NCBI GenBank assembly: GCA_031385545.1
Contig: JANNBN010000166.1
Span: 86,092-150,091 of the forward strand
Reading direction: 5' to 3'
DNA from: JANNBN01 sp031385545
GTDB lineage: Bacteria; Actinomycetota; Acidimicrobiia; Acidimicrobiales; JANYDT01
DNA length: 64,000 nt
Below the pieces are notes generated by a model, which searched no databases, was not told the origin of the DNA, and saw nothing but the letters and a program-made list of their open reading frames with translations. Below, in pieces: positions 37,253 to 46,210 of the stretch; within the stretch, counting starts at the first letter, position 1, and every line of letters starts with the position of its first letter. The translations under genes were made by a program, and so were the position numbers.

Positions 37253-38344
37253 TCAGGAGACCCGGACCGGCATCAGCAGGTACAGGTAATCCGGACGATC
37301 GGGCGAGCGCAGCAACGCCGGTTTTAGGGGATCGGTGGTCTGCAGGGTCACGGTGTCGCCTGTGGCCAGATCGAGACCGGCCATCAGGAACTCGGGGTTG
37401 AACGCAACCTGGACATCGGCGCCCTGAAAACTCGCTTCGAGGTCTTCCGACGCCTGCCCCACGTCCTGGGTGATGGCGATCAGCTCAAGGGAGTCGGCGG
37501 TCATCTTGAGGCGCACGGGAGTGGCGTCCTTGGCGAGCAGCTTCACCCGACGGAGTGCCTCGAGGAAGGCAAGACGGTTCACCGTCAAGGTGTTGGGCAG
37601 AGTCGCCGGAATGAGGTTCCGGTACGGCGGGTATTGACCCTCGATGAGACGGGTAGTGAGGCGGACCTGACCTACCTCGAACGCTGCTTCGCGTTGTCCG
37701 AGGTGAAGGTTTGCCTCACCTTGCGAACTCAGTAAGCGAGCAAGTTCCCCCAGGGCTCGGCTCGGCACAAGGACGGTTTGACCCTCGGCAAGCACCGTCT
37801 GGCCAGGGAGATCTCGCACGGCAAGCCGGTAAGAGTCGGTTGCGACGAGGCGCAGACCACCGGCCTCCGCTGCCATGAGCACACCGGTGAGGATGGGGCG
37901 GGCGTCGTCGTGGCTGGCAGCCGGGATGACCTGCTTGAGGGCATCTGCCAGTGCACCAACTGCGATCGTGACCCCACCCGCCGCGGGGTCGGGTAGGCGT
38001 GGAAAGTCTTCGGCCATCAGCGTTCGAACGGCGAAGGCTGAACGACCAGCCGAAATGTGAGCTTGTTCTCCTTCGACCGACACCTGCACAGCACCGGGTT
38101 GAACCGCCTTCAGAATATCGTTCACCAACCGGGCGGGGAGCACAGCGGTTCCGTCCTCACCAGCGGGAACTTCGATCGTGACATCGATCGTGAGATCGAG
38201 ATCGGAACCGGTCAGGCGAAGTTGCGTGCCCGATAGAGAGACACGAACGCCGGACAGGACGGGCAAGGCACTTCGACTGGCAACAGCACGGGCGGCGGTC
38301 CCAAACGCCTCTACGAGAACGTCACGCTCACAGCGGAACTTCAT
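37253..38344 (-). CDS. dnaN: DNA polymerase III sliding clamp (beta)
   Basis: A 363-residue three-domain clamp that encircles DNA and tethers polymerase. It begins MKFRCERDVLVEAFGTAARAV, has the strand and loop pattern SGVRVSLSGTQLRLTGSDLDLTI in domain 1, RLIEGQYPPYRNLIP in domain 2 and the C-terminal YLLMPVRVS that forms part of the ligand-binding pocket. The ATG at 38344 has an AGG-rich site about 9 bases upstream. It follows dnaA across the likely oriC. Confidence 0.97.
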   Translation of the reverse strand: MKFRCERDVLVEAFGTAARAVASRSALPVLSGVRVSLSGTQLRLTGSDLDLTIDVTIEVPAGEDGTAVLPARLVNDILKAVQPGAVQVSVEGEQAHISAGRSAFAVRTLMAEDFPRLPDPAAGGVTIAVGALADALKQVIPAASHDDARPILTGVLMAAEAGGLRLVATDSYRLAVRDLPGQTVLAEGQTVLVPSRALGELARLLSSQGEANLHLGQREAAFEVGQVRLTTRLIEGQYPPYRNLIPATLPNTLTVNRLAFLEALRRVKLLAKDATPVRLKMTADSLELIAITQDVGQASEDLEASFQGADVQVAFNPEFLMAGLDLATGDTVTLQTTDPLKPALLRSPDRPDYLYLLMPVRVS

Positions 38345-38582
38345 GGTGTTGTACCTGTCCTATTCATATAAAGAAAAGAGTTAAAAAGGTGATAGTTGTT
38401 GTAGGGCCTGTGGATTGTGGGCAACCCACTGTTTGCCCAGCTCAGAGCATGTTTCATTGTCCCACCGTCATCCCCAGGCTGCGCGGGTTGGCCAACTTGA
38501 ACGAAGAGGCCTGTGGAGGACGGAAATGTTCCCCACAGATTTCGGCTGTTTTCCACCGACGTTTCCACAGTGCAGGTCATGA
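38345..38582. other. oriC: Likely chromosomal replication origin (oriC), dnaA-dnaN gap
   Basis: The 238-bp dnaA-dnaN gap is the usual oriC position in actinobacteria. Positions 38361-38400 are AT-rich (31 of 40 bases) in an otherwise GC-rich region and could be the unwinding element. Five degenerate DnaA boxes (each 7 of 9 to TTATCCACA) lie at 38409-38417 and 38512-38520 (reverse) and 38529-38537, 38549-38557 and 38561-38569 (forward). No box here is perfect; the best box lies at the dnaA start. Confidence 0.65.
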
Positions 38583-40127
38583 TCATTGACCATTTTTGAT
38601 GATGCGGACCAGTTCGGTGACTTGGTCGTAGGTCGCGCGTCGTTCGTGCATCTGCCCAGTGATCTTCTCGACCGCGTGAATGACTGTCGTGTGATCCCGT
38701 CCGCCGAACTCACGACCGATCATCGGGTACGAGAAGTCCGTGAGTTCCCGGAAGACGTACATCGCGACCTGGCGAGCGGTCACCAAGGGACGACGACGGC
38801 TCTGGCCGGTCAGATCCTCGATGCTGAAGTCGAACATCGACGCGGTGGCCTCGAGAATGGAACGAGCCGTGATGGGCCGTGGTTCAGACGATGACAGCAG
38901 GTATCCAAGCACGCGACGCTCGACCGTGATGGGGTCGAGCACCTCGCCGGGGCCGAGGTTGAGGCTGGCCCACGCGCACACCCGGTTCAGCGCACCTTCC
39001 AACTCGCGGATGTTGTCCTTGATATTGGTCGCGATGAACGTGAGCACCTCGTCGGGGACGAAGACCCGCTCTCGGTCGGCCTTCTTGCGAAGGATCGCGA
39101 GGCGCGTTTCGAGTTCCGGGGGCTGCACATCGGTGATGAGGCCCCATTCGAAGCGGCTCCGGAGGCGGTCTTCCAGCGTTCTGATGTTCTTCGGCGGGCG
39201 GTCCGACGAGATGACGATCTGGCGGCCGGACTGGTGAAGGAAGTTGAACGTATGGAAGAACTCTTCCTGCGTGCCTTCCTTGCCCTCCATGAACTGGATG
39301 TCGTCGATGAGCAGCACGTCGCAGTCGTCTCGGTAGCGACGCTTGAACGCACCCGTGGTGTTGGTCTTGATGGCGTCAACGAACTCGGTCACGAACGTTT
39401 CGGTAGACACATAGCGGACACGGCTGTGCTTGTAGTTCTGCTGCACATATTGGGCGATTGCCTGGAGGAGGTGGCTCTTGCCCAACCCGGAATCGCCGTA
39501 GATGAAGAGCGGGTTGTAACTGCGCGCAGGCGTTTCGGCTACGGACAAGGCCGCCGCGTGGGCGAACCGGTTCGACGAGCCGATCACGAAGTCCTCGAAC
39601 GTGTAGCGAGGGTTGAGTGTCAGATCTGCGCCGGACGAGCCTGCTCCGCCGTTGCGTGGTGCCGTGTGAGGTTCTGGCTGCTCACGTTCCGGCACCGGCC
39701 GGTAGGTCGTGAGATCAACCACATTGTCCGGGGCGGCGGTGGGAAGGCCACCCATGGCGGTTCCGACGCTGACGCCGGGTGCGTGGAGCCCTGCTTGCTG
39801 TGTCGAAGCTGAGTCCTCGCGCAGCGATGTCCGGAGGTCGGGCTCGTCGACCGGGGCAAGCCGCTGCCCGGCGTCGATCGAGACATCGATCACCACTTCC
39901 ATCGACCGGCCGCTCGATTCGCTGAGGACTGACCGGAGAAGCCCCAGGAAGCGCTCCTCGATCTTTTCCTTCACTAACCCGTCGGGAACCCCCAGCACGA
40001 CCCGCTGATCGCTGAGCGACAAAGGTGTGGCGCGCGCGAAGTACATATTCCAGATGGCCTCAGAAACCTGGAGGCGTAGCTGCGCCCCGGCCCGGCCCCA
40101 CAGTTCGTTTGTCTCCTGGTTGTCCAC
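38583..40127 (-). CDS. dnaA: Chromosomal replication initiator DnaA
   Basis: A 514-residue initiator. Domain I (about 1-85) has LWGRAGAQLRLQVSEAIWNMYF. The linker to about residue 170 is Pro/Gly-rich. The AAA+ domain has Walker A GDSGLGKSHLLQ, Walker B VLLIDDIQF and sensor 1 IVISSDRPP. Domain IV has the DNA-binding signature FGGRDHTTVIHAVEKI. The GTG start (40127) has GAGG 7 bases upstream, and the start codon itself lies in a perfect DnaA box, which suggests self-regulation. Confidence 0.98.
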   Translation of the reverse strand: MDNQETNELWGRAGAQLRLQVSEAIWNMYFARATPLSLSDQRVVLGVPDGLVKEKIEERFLGLLRSVLSESSGRSMEVVIDVSIDAGQRLAPVDEPDLRTSLREDSASTQQAGLHAPGVSVGTAMGGLPTAAPDNVVDLTTYRPVPEREQPEPHTAPRNGGAGSSGADLTLNPRYTFEDFVIGSSNRFAHAAALSVAETPARSYNPLFIYGDSGLGKSHLLQAIAQYVQQNYKHSRVRYVSTETFVTEFVDAIKTNTTGAFKRRYRDDCDVLLIDDIQFMEGKEGTQEEFFHTFNFLHQSGRQIVISSDRPPKNIRTLEDRLRSRFEWGLITDVQPPELETRLAILRKKADRERVFVPDEVLTFIATNIKDNIRELEGALNRVCAWASLNLGPGEVLDPITVERRVLGYLLSSSEPRPITARSILEATASMFDFSIEDLTGQSRRRPLVTARQVAMYVFRELTDFSYPMIGREFGGRDHTTVIHAVEKITGQMHERRATYDQVTELVRIIKNGQ

Positions 40128-40172
40128 AGCTAAGCCTCAGCCTTGCACAGGGAATTCCACAGGTGTGGAAAA
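40120..40172. promoter_or_regulatory. DnaA boxes at the dnaA start and leader
   Basis: TTGTCCACA (40120-40128) is a perfect actinobacterial-type DnaA box containing the GTG start codon of dnaA on the other strand. At 40153-40172 AATTCCACA and TGTGGAAAA (TTTTCCACA reversed) face each other; their inner arms TTCCACA/TGTGGAA form an inverted repeat around GG. This fits repression of dnaA by its own product. Confidence 0.6.
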
Positions 40173-40515
40173 CCTTGCCGATGGGGGAAATCCCGAGGTG
40201 CCACGTACGAAATGCTTTGTGGGCACCGTGCGGGGCTGGGGAAGCACCCGGGAGGGTGGGGAGATGGAAGCTAGCACCACCACGAGGTCGCGTGTCAGGT
40301 GTGCGGCAGATGGTGGCAGGGCTGGAACAATCTGGTCGTGCGGAGGGCGCGGAGGCTGCTGGGGGCCGGACCGTTGAGCTGGATCAGGCAGATCGGCTGA
40401 GGGAGTAACATGCGCGTGTTCGTTTCCGCGGGCTGCTGTTGCCGCGCCGATTGAAGATCCGTTTGGAATCGAACACACTCAGACCGCAGCACTTGCAAGT
40501 ATCGGAACACTGATT
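40128..40515. other. Divergent dnaA-rpmH gap
   Basis: 388 bp without a gene between the minus-strand dnaA and plus-strand rpmH. It holds the DnaA boxes listed separately, 6-bp arms GGTGCC/GGCACC at 40197-40202 and 40222-40227, and a G-rich stretch near 40225-40265. Near rpmH, TTGAAG about 17 bp before CACACT is a weak promoter candidate. No other RNA or gene is seen. Confidence 0.5.
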
Positions 40516-40650
40516 ATGAAGCGCACCTTCCAACCCAACACCCGCCGCCGAGCCAAGAAGCATGGTTTTCGCGCCCGCATGGCAACCCCCGCGGGTCGTG
40601 CTGTCCTGAAGGCGCGTCGCCTTAAGGGCCGCACTCGCCTGTCCGCCTGA
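40516..40650 (+). CDS. rpmH: 50S ribosomal protein bL34
   Basis: A 44-residue, very basic ribosomal protein found by reading from the ATG at 40516: MKRTFQPNTRRRAKKHGFRA and, further on, MATPAGRAVLKARRLKGR match bL34 along the full length. It sits in the large subunit near the 23S rRNA. Position next to rnpA and opposite dnaA is the conserved bacterial arrangement. A weak GGAA lies about 10 bases before the start. Confidence 0.98.
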   Translation: MKRTFQPNTRRRAKKHGFRARMATPAGRAVLKARRLKGRTRLSA

Positions 40651-40708
40651 GTTCCAGGGTCCGGACTGAGCCGAACTCACAGCAGAACTGACGGTCGGGC
40701 GCACTGAT

Positions 40709-41095
40709 ATGACCGCTGTTCCGCATAGCGAAGCGTTGCAGTCTCCGGCTGGGGCGACCCTCCGCCGCTCGACGGTCTGGTCGTTGCGGGGCACTGCCGC
40801 GTTCGAGGATATCCGAAGCTCTGGCCGTTCGTGCAAGCAGGGTCGACTCGTGGTTCAGCGATGCTTAGGAGACGCTGGATCGCCCGTGGTTCTTGGTTTG
40901 ATCGTCGGCAAATCGGTCGGCAACGCCGTGACCCGCAACCGCGTCAGACGCCAGATTCGTGCGGTAATCCGAGAACTCTCCGGCGAATTGGCAGGTTCGA
41001 CGGTGGTTGTACGGGCACTTCCGGGTGCAGCCGGCAGTTCGTACGGGTCGTTGTCGTCAAGTCTGCGCCTGTGTCTGGTTGGATCGACACGGTGA
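40709..41095 (+). CDS. rnpA: Ribonuclease P protein component
   Basis: A 128-residue basic protein that helps RNase P RNA cut the 5' leaders from tRNA precursors. The RNR signature is clear: KSVGNAVTRNRVRRQIRAV (about 68-86), the RNA-contacting helix. The N-terminal 20 residues before LRRSTVWSLRG are longer than usual. It starts 58 bp after rpmH; the TGA overlaps the GTG of yidD. Confidence 0.95.
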   Translation: MTAVPHSEALQSPAGATLRRSTVWSLRGTAAFEDIRSSGRSCKQGRLVVQRCLGDAGSPVVLGLIVGKSVGNAVTRNRVRRQIRAVIRELSGELAGSTVVVRALPGAAGSSYGSLSSSLRLCLVGSTR

Positions 41096-41475
41096 CGGCG
41101 TCCAACGCTCTTGAGTCGCCGGTCGTGACCGAACGCGGGGATTTGTCCCCCTTGCCTCGGAGATCACCCGTAGCGTGGCTACTCATCGGGGGTATTCGGG
41201 CGTATCGGCTTGCTTTCGCGAGTCGGCCGTCGCCGTGCCGGTTCGAACCGACCTGTTCGGCTTACGGCCTCGAGGCGCTTCGGCTCCACGGCTCGGTGCG
41301 CGGCTCGGCGCTGATTGCTCGGCGCATCGTCCGGTGTCGGCCAGGTGGCGCACACGGGTACGATCCGGTTCCACCTTCGGAACCGACGCCATCCGCTGTT
41401 CGTGCTGCCGCAGCGTCGAGCTACTCCCCTGGGGCCACCGTATCCCACTTGTTGACACCCCCCCCTACTGACTGA
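41092..41475 (+). CDS. yidD: Membrane protein insertion efficiency factor YidD
   Basis: A 127-residue protein with the compact YidD core: AYRLAFASRPSPCRFEPTCSAYGLEALRLHG, given here as RPSPCRFEPTCSAYGLEAL, then RIVRCRPGGAHGYDPVP. The three conserved cysteines and the HGYDPVP end are present. It assists YidC in inserting membrane proteins. The GTG at 41092 overlaps the rnpA stop (GTGA); a second GTG at 41125 would drop an 11-residue leader. The C-terminal 25 residues are variable. Confidence 0.92.
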   Translation: MTASNALESPVVTERGDLSPLPRRSPVAWLLIGGIRAYRLAFASRPSPCRFEPTCSAYGLEALRLHGSVRGSALIARRIVRCRPGGAHGYDPVPPSEPTPSAVRAAAASSYSPGATVSHLLTPPPTD

Positions 41476-41480
41476 GCGCC

Positions 41481-42491
41481 ATGTTCGAGATCATTGCCCA
41501 GGTCTTTGCCTTTCTGTTCGACCTCACGAACAGCTATGCGATGGCGATCATTCTTCTGACCGTGCTTGTCCGGTTGATTCTGCTGCCGCTCACGCTGAAG
41601 CAGACCCGGTCTATGCAGGGCATGGCCAAACTGCAGCCGGAGATCAAGAAGCTGCAGGAGAAGCACGGTGGCGATCGTCAGGCCATGAACGAAGAGGTGA
41701 TGAAGCTTTACAAGGAGCACAAGGTCAACCCGGCCGGCGGTTGTCTGCCGATCCTGCTGCAGGCACCAATCTTCATCGGTCTCTACCGTGTGGTGAACGG
41801 GCTCACCCGCAACGTTGAACTCTCCGGGCTCATGATCCGTGTTGCGAAACCCCAATACTTGTCAAACGGCACCGAGTTGTACCGCAGCCTGGTTCGGAGC
41901 GGCGGGGCAATGAAGTCTTTCGGAATTGATCTTGCACAGTCAGCGCAGGGTGTCACGGGGTCCAGCCTGACCCGGTTGCCGTACATCCTGCTCGTCGTCC
42001 TCGTCGGTGTGACGGGCTACCTGCAGCAGGTGATCACCAACAAACAGCAAGGCCCTCCGGCCACAGCCCAGGCTGCACAGATGCAGCGCACCATGAAGTT
42101 CCTCCCGATCTTCTTCGCCTTCATCTCGTTCAATATCCAGTCGGCGGTTGTTCTGTACTGGATCGTCGGCAACCTGTGGATCATCGTGCAGGGCCAGATC
42201 CTGCGCAAGCTCAACCCGGTTGTGCCGGGAACCGAAGCTCCAACTGTCGCGTCGTTGTCGTCCGAGAAGACCTCGAAGGTCGATTCCGTGTTGCCCGCCA
42301 AGGTCAAATCTGAATCGGCGAGCGCGCCACGGCCCGGCACAAATGCGAAGGCAGCTGCAGCTGGAGGATCGGCTCGGGTAGCGGGAAGCAAAGCGGCCCC
42401 AACGAAGCAGTCAGCAATCGCAGCGGCCCGTCAGGCCGCGCGAGACGGGCGGTCCCGTCAGGCTGACAACACATCGGACAAACAGAAATAG
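41481..42491 (+). CDS. yidC: Membrane protein insertase YidC/Oxa1
   Basis: A 336-residue insertase of the short Gram-positive type without the large periplasmic domain. The first membrane helix follows the N terminus, then the charged hairpin TLKQTRSMQGMAKLQPEIKK and the groove helices with PILLQAPIFIGLYRVVNGL. Late helices near LPIFFAFISFNIQSAVVLYW follow. The last 80 residues are Ala/Lys-rich and probably disordered. It starts 5 bp after yidD. Confidence 0.95.
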   Translation: MFEIIAQVFAFLFDLTNSYAMAIILLTVLVRLILLPLTLKQTRSMQGMAKLQPEIKKLQEKHGGDRQAMNEEVMKLYKEHKVNPAGGCLPILLQAPIFIGLYRVVNGLTRNVELSGLMIRVAKPQYLSNGTELYRSLVRSGGAMKSFGIDLAQSAQGVTGSSLTRLPYILLVVLVGVTGYLQQVITNKQQGPPATAQAAQMQRTMKFLPIFFAFISFNIQSAVVLYWIVGNLWIIVQGQILRKLNPVVPGTEAPTVASLSSEKTSKVDSVLPAKVKSESASAPRPGTNAKAAAAGGSARVAGSKAAPTKQSAIAAARQAARDGRSRQADNTSDKQK

Positions 42492-42503
42492 GTTCAGGTA
42501 GCT

Positions 42504-43457
42504 ATGGAATGGGTTGAATTCAACGCTTCGACACTCGAAGACGCCACGCAATTGGCGGCCGATGGGCTGGGTCTTGACGCTTCGGCATTGGAGATAGAGA
42601 TTCTTGAAGAGCCGGTGGCCGGGTTGTTCGGCCGCGTCCGCGGGACCGCTCGCATCCGGGCCCGTGCAGCCGGTTCCAAGGCTGGCAAGGCTGGCAAGGC
42701 TGGCAAGGCTGCTCCGGCGAAGGCCGCCAGGGTTGCGAAAGCTCCTGCGACGAGTGCGTCCAGCGCTGGGAAACAAACGCGGGTGTCGTCGGGCGCAGAG
42801 GAACTGAATCGGCCAGTCGAGGCGGTTTCGCGCGCAACGCGGCCAAAGGCCAGCGGTTCCGCGCTGGCTGTGGCGGCAGCGGTCGCTGCTGCTCCGGTGA
42901 AGGCTTCTGCAGATCGACGGCCGGCCGCCGCACGACGCACACCGCCTCCCGCTCGAGGCGGTCAGGTGGCACCATCGCGCGTCGGAGATGAGCCGGTGGA
43001 TATGGACGCAGTTGTTGAGAGTTCGAAGCGATTCCTCGGTGGCCTGCTGGGCGCGGCGGGGTTGCAGGGAACGATCTCGCACCGCGTCGTCGATGAACAG
43101 ACCGTCGAGATGTCCATGAGTGGTGACGGTCTCGGAATGCTGGTAGGGCCGAAGGGGCAAACACTGTTGGCGGCGCAGGAGCTGCTCCGAACCTTTGTTC
43201 ACCACGACACCGGCGGGCGCTCAGGTCGGCTGATGCTCGATGTCGCCGGATACCGCGAGAAGCGTCGTGCCGCCCTGCAGATTTTCACCAAGCAGGTAGC
43301 CGAATCCGTTGTCAGCACCGGCGAACGGCGAGTGCTTGAGCCGATGAATGCCGTTGACCGAAAGGTCATTCACGACACGGTGGCTGGGTTGGAGGGCGTG
43401 TCGAGCATATCGGAAGGTGAGGATCCTCAGCGATATGTGGTGCTGCTTCCCGAGTGA
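42504..43457 (+). CDS. khpB: Jag/KhpB RNA-binding protein
   Basis: A 317-residue protein in the yidC-rsmG slot. The N-terminal Jag domain (VEFNASTLEDATQLAADGLGL... LFGRVRGTARIRAR) is followed by a long Ala/Lys linker with 9-bp DNA repeats giving KAGKAGKAGKA. A KH domain (MSGDGLGMLVGPKGQTLLAAQELL) and a C-terminal R3H domain (VGERRVLEP-type stretch TGERRVLEPMNAVDRKVIHDTV) come next. It binds RNA and, in relatives, influences cell-wall growth. Confidence 0.93.
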   Translation: MEWVEFNASTLEDATQLAADGLGLDASALEIEILEEPVAGLFGRVRGTARIRARAAGSKAGKAGKAGKAAPAKAARVAKAPATSASSAGKQTRVSSGAEELNRPVEAVSRATRPKASGSALAVAAAVAAAPVKASADRRPAAARRTPPPARGGQVAPSRVGDEPVDMDAVVESSKRFLGGLLGAAGLQGTISHRVVDEQTVEMSMSGDGLGMLVGPKGQTLLAAQELLRTFVHHDTGGRSGRLMLDVAGYREKRRAALQIFTKQVAESVVSTGERRVLEPMNAVDRKVIHDTVAGLEGVSSISEGEDPQRYVVLLPE

Positions 43458-44167
43458 GCCACTCCGGAAAGCGTCCGCCCCTATCCGCCTCCCCAACCAC
43501 GCAGACTGATCGCACGGTGCAACCAGCAACTCGGGTGCAACGCGCTCTCGAGCAATCGCAGAAATTCGGATTTCTCGGTCCGGGCACACTGGACCTGCCG
43601 ATGCGTCATGCCGACGCCTTTGTCGACATCGCGTGCGCAGAGGTCGAAGCAGCCGGTGGCGTTGGCGGCACGTGCTCGTGGCTGGACCTGGGCAGTGGCG
43701 GTGGACTCCCCGGGTTGGTTGGAATCGACCGTCTGGCGGATTCAACGTGGGTGTTGCTGGACGCTCAAGCCAAACGAATCCGCTTTCTCCGGTCCGTTGT
43801 TGCTGACTGGGACGTGTCGAGTCGGGTGATCTGTGTGTTGGGTCGAGCCGAAGAGATCTATCAGGCTGGCCAATACCGTGAGGTAGAGGTTGTTGTGGCC
43901 AGAGGATTCGGCCAGCCGAGTGTGACAGCCGAATGCGCCACAGGCTTTCTTCCAGTTGGAGGCATCCTGGTCGTGTCCGAGCCGCCGGATTCCGATGGCA
44001 GTCGATGGGATGGAGTGGACCAGACCCCGCTTGGTCTGGTTTTCGACGGTGTACGGAGAAGTGGCGGTTTCGGGTTTGCTGTTCTGCGGAAAGTGCGGCG
44101 GCAAGCATCACAGATTCCCCGAACCGGTGCTGCGCTGGCCAGGAACCCGCTGTTTTCACCCGATTAG
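43454..44167 (+). CDS. rsmG: 16S rRNA G527 N7-methyltransferase
   Basis: A 237-residue SAM-dependent enzyme that methylates 16S rRNA near the decoding site. Motif I is SWLDLGSGGGLPGLV, followed by the family pattern VLLDAQAKRIRFLR and VVVARGFGQPS. The usual N-terminal helices are short. The GTG at 43454 overlaps the khpB stop (GTGA). It is the last gene before the parS region. Confidence 0.92.
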   Translation: MSHSGKRPPLSASPTTQTDRTVQPATRVQRALEQSQKFGFLGPGTLDLPMRHADAFVDIACAEVEAAGGVGGTCSWLDLGSGGGLPGLVGIDRLADSTWVLLDAQAKRIRFLRSVVADWDVSSRVICVLGRAEEIYQAGQYREVEVVVARGFGQPSVTAECATGFLPVGGILVVSEPPDSDGSRWDGVDQTPLGLVFDGVRRSGGFGFAVLRKVRRQASQIPRTGAALARNPLFSPD

Positions 44168-44514
44168 CTTCCCGACTCCGTGGCGCCGGGGATCGAGAGC
44201 TTGACGAAACCGGCACGTGTCGAATGAAATCGCCTGAATGGCCTGGCGTTGCATTCTTCCAACCCTGCGTCTCAGCAAGGGTGAACCTGAAGCGAGGCCA
44301 TATCCTCTGACTGATAGCCGCGAGCGAGGTCTCGTCTGCCATCGATCAAGTCGTGGACGAACCAACGTTACGTCGGGCGCGCCGAACAGTGTGGGGCGAG
44401 TGGGCCCGGCCACTCAGCAGCCGGGATGCCCGCAGACCTTGGGTGACCTACGTTTGCGATTGGCTAGAACCCAGCTCGAATGCAACGAACAGGGGATCTT
44501 GCTGCCAGCGAAGA

Positions 44515-44530
44515 TGTTTCACGTGAAACA
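44515..44530. promoter_or_regulatory. parS: parS site 1
   Basis: TGTTTCACGTGAAACA, a perfect match to the universal 16-bp parS palindrome. ParB binds it, loads as a clamp with CTP and spreads along DNA. Confidence 0.98.
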
Positions 44531-44620
44531 ATCCCAGCGCCTGTCTCGGCGCCGGGCAGTGCCAAAGCGACCCCGGCGTCTGCGCGAAGTTGTCGAGCGG
44601 GACATCAGGCCGGGACGAAT

Positions 44621-44636
44621 TGTTTCACGTGAAACA
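44621..44636. promoter_or_regulatory. parS: parS site 2
   Basis: A second perfect TGTTTCACGTGAAACA, 106 bp from site 1. Confidence 0.98.
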
Positions 44637-45047
44637 CCGGCGTTTTGATTTGGATGGCGGCGCTGATTCTGACGCCCGAAAATCTCTCCGTCCTTTCATA
44701 GGCGACTCGATGGGTTCCGAAGGGATCACGAGGTCTATGGAGTGTTGGAGCCGCGGGACGAGCCCAGTGCTCGACCATTCGCTGCCGGGCGGAGAATCGC
44801 CTGCCGCGAATTCGGACGAAGCAAGGGAGGTAACCCGTGTTGTCTCAACTCGAAGGCAGCGGTCGGTTCATAACCGTTTGTATCGCCGGTCGAGTCGCCC
44901 CGTACACCTTGCGACGTTCTCAGACCGCCGTCGCAGCGCCCCCTCAACTCTCGAGGAAGAACCCCAGGTGTGGGTCTTGTCCGAGCACCCGCATCGGTGG
45001 GACGGGCCTCGCTCGTTGGGTTTTCAGATGGCTGGGGGTGTGGCGGA

Positions 45048-45063
45048 TGTTTCACGTGAAACA
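45048..45063. promoter_or_regulatory. parS: parS site 3
   Basis: A third perfect TGTTTCACGTGAAACA, 427 bp from site 2 and 281 bp before the parA start. Confidence 0.98.
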
Positions 45064-45328
45064 ACCCGGTTCAAATCGGATGAGACCGTTCCGCTCGGAG
45101 TTCTATCCGACAACCTCGTTCGGTACAACCCATTTGATGAAGGAATTCACGGTGATGCAACCAAAGCGGTCGCCAACGTGCGACAATGATCGGACCGACC
45201 GTGGCGCTCAGACACGGAGGGTCGGACCCAAGGGGTTCGACTCGGTCAGCGTCGTGGTCAATGCCAAATCAGCCTGCTGTAGAGGTCGATTTGGGACATC
45301 TTCAATCTCTTGAGAGTAAGGACGTGAC

Positions 45329-46210
45329 GTGAGCGGTATGGACGTCTCATCAACTGATAGTGAGGCGCCAGTCGCCATCCCTGACCCGGCGGCGGAAGCG
45401 GGCGCGATCGCACGAGGTGCGCTCGAACGACCGCTCCCACGGATCATTGCGATTGCCAACCAGAAGGGAGGGGTGGGCAAAACCACGACAGCGATCAGTG
45501 TGGGAGCGTCGCTAGCCGACCTGGGTTACCGGGTGTTGGTCGTTGACCTGGATCCGCAGGGCAACGCGACTACCGGTCTTGGGGTGAACGCCCGCGAACT
45601 GGATCACAGTGTCTACGAGGTGTTGATGCACGACGTCCCGATTGAGGACGCCATCGAACCAACAGCCGTACAGAACCTGTTTGTCGTTGCGACAACGATC
45701 GATCTGGCCGGGGCTGAAATCGAACTGGTTCCAGCTATGTCTCGCGAAATGAAGTTGAAACGGGCCCTCGCCCGAGTACGCGACGACTTCGACTACACGC
45801 TTATCGACTGTCCACCGTCGCTCGGTTTGCTGACGATCAACGCGTTGTCTGCTGCAACCGAGGTGATGGTCCCTATTCAGTGTGAATACTTTGCCCTCGA
45901 AGGATTGGGTCAACTTCTCCGCAACGTCACGCTGATTCAGAACAATTTGAACCCCGACCTGGAGATCAGCACCTTCGTCCTCACCATGTACGACGCTCGG
46001 ACGAAGTTGGCCGACCAAGTGACGAAGGAAATCCGGACGCATTTCGGGTCCCGGGTCAGCAAGCACATCATTCCCCGGTCGGTGCGGCTGTCAGAGGCCC
46101 CCTCCTTCGGGCAGCCAATTACAGTCTTCGACCCCACCTCACGCGGTGCGCTTGCGTACCGTGAACTAGCAAAGGAGCTCAGCGGTGGTCCGGCAAAGCG
46201 GTTTGGGTAA
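45329..46210 (+). CDS. parA: Chromosome partitioning ATPase ParA/Soj
   Basis: A 293-residue deviant-Walker ATPase that moves ParB-parS complexes over the nucleoid. The P-loop IANQKGGVGKTTTAISVG (about 43-60) has the signature lysine. Walker A' is VVDLDPQGNATTGLG and Walker B DYTLIDCPPSLGLLT. About 40 Ala/Pro-rich residues precede the domain. The start is GTG, and parB begins 26 bp before its stop. Confidence 0.96.
   Translation: MSGMDVSSTDSEAPVAIPDPAAEAGAIARGALERPLPRIIAIANQKGGVGKTTTAISVGASLADLGYRVLVVDLDPQGNATTGLGVNARELDHSVYEVLMHDVPIEDAIEPTAVQNLFVVATTIDLAGAEIELVPAMSREMKLKRALARVRDDFDYTLIDCPPSLGLLTINALSAATEVMVPIQCEYFALEGLGQLLRNVTLIQNNLNPDLEISTFVLTMYDARTKLADQVTKEIRTHFGSRVSKHIIPRSVRLSEAPSFGQPITVFDPTSRGALAYRELAKELSGGPAKRFG

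Larger units (their letters stand above)
44168..45328. other. Gene-free centromere region between rsmG and parA
   Basis: 1161 bp that I read as non-coding. Open frames exist in several phases, but none looks like a known protein, and they include translated parS sequence (the telltale FHVK peptide). Three perfect parS sites are listed separately. The ribosome site GAGAG for parA lies near the right end. No RNA gene or clear terminator was seen. Confidence 0.7.

Noticed and set aside
44590..45189. A 199-codon open frame between rsmG and parA
   Set aside because: It is Ser/Arg-rich, runs through two parS sites in different phases and resembles no known protein. The FHVK peptide is simply translated parS.
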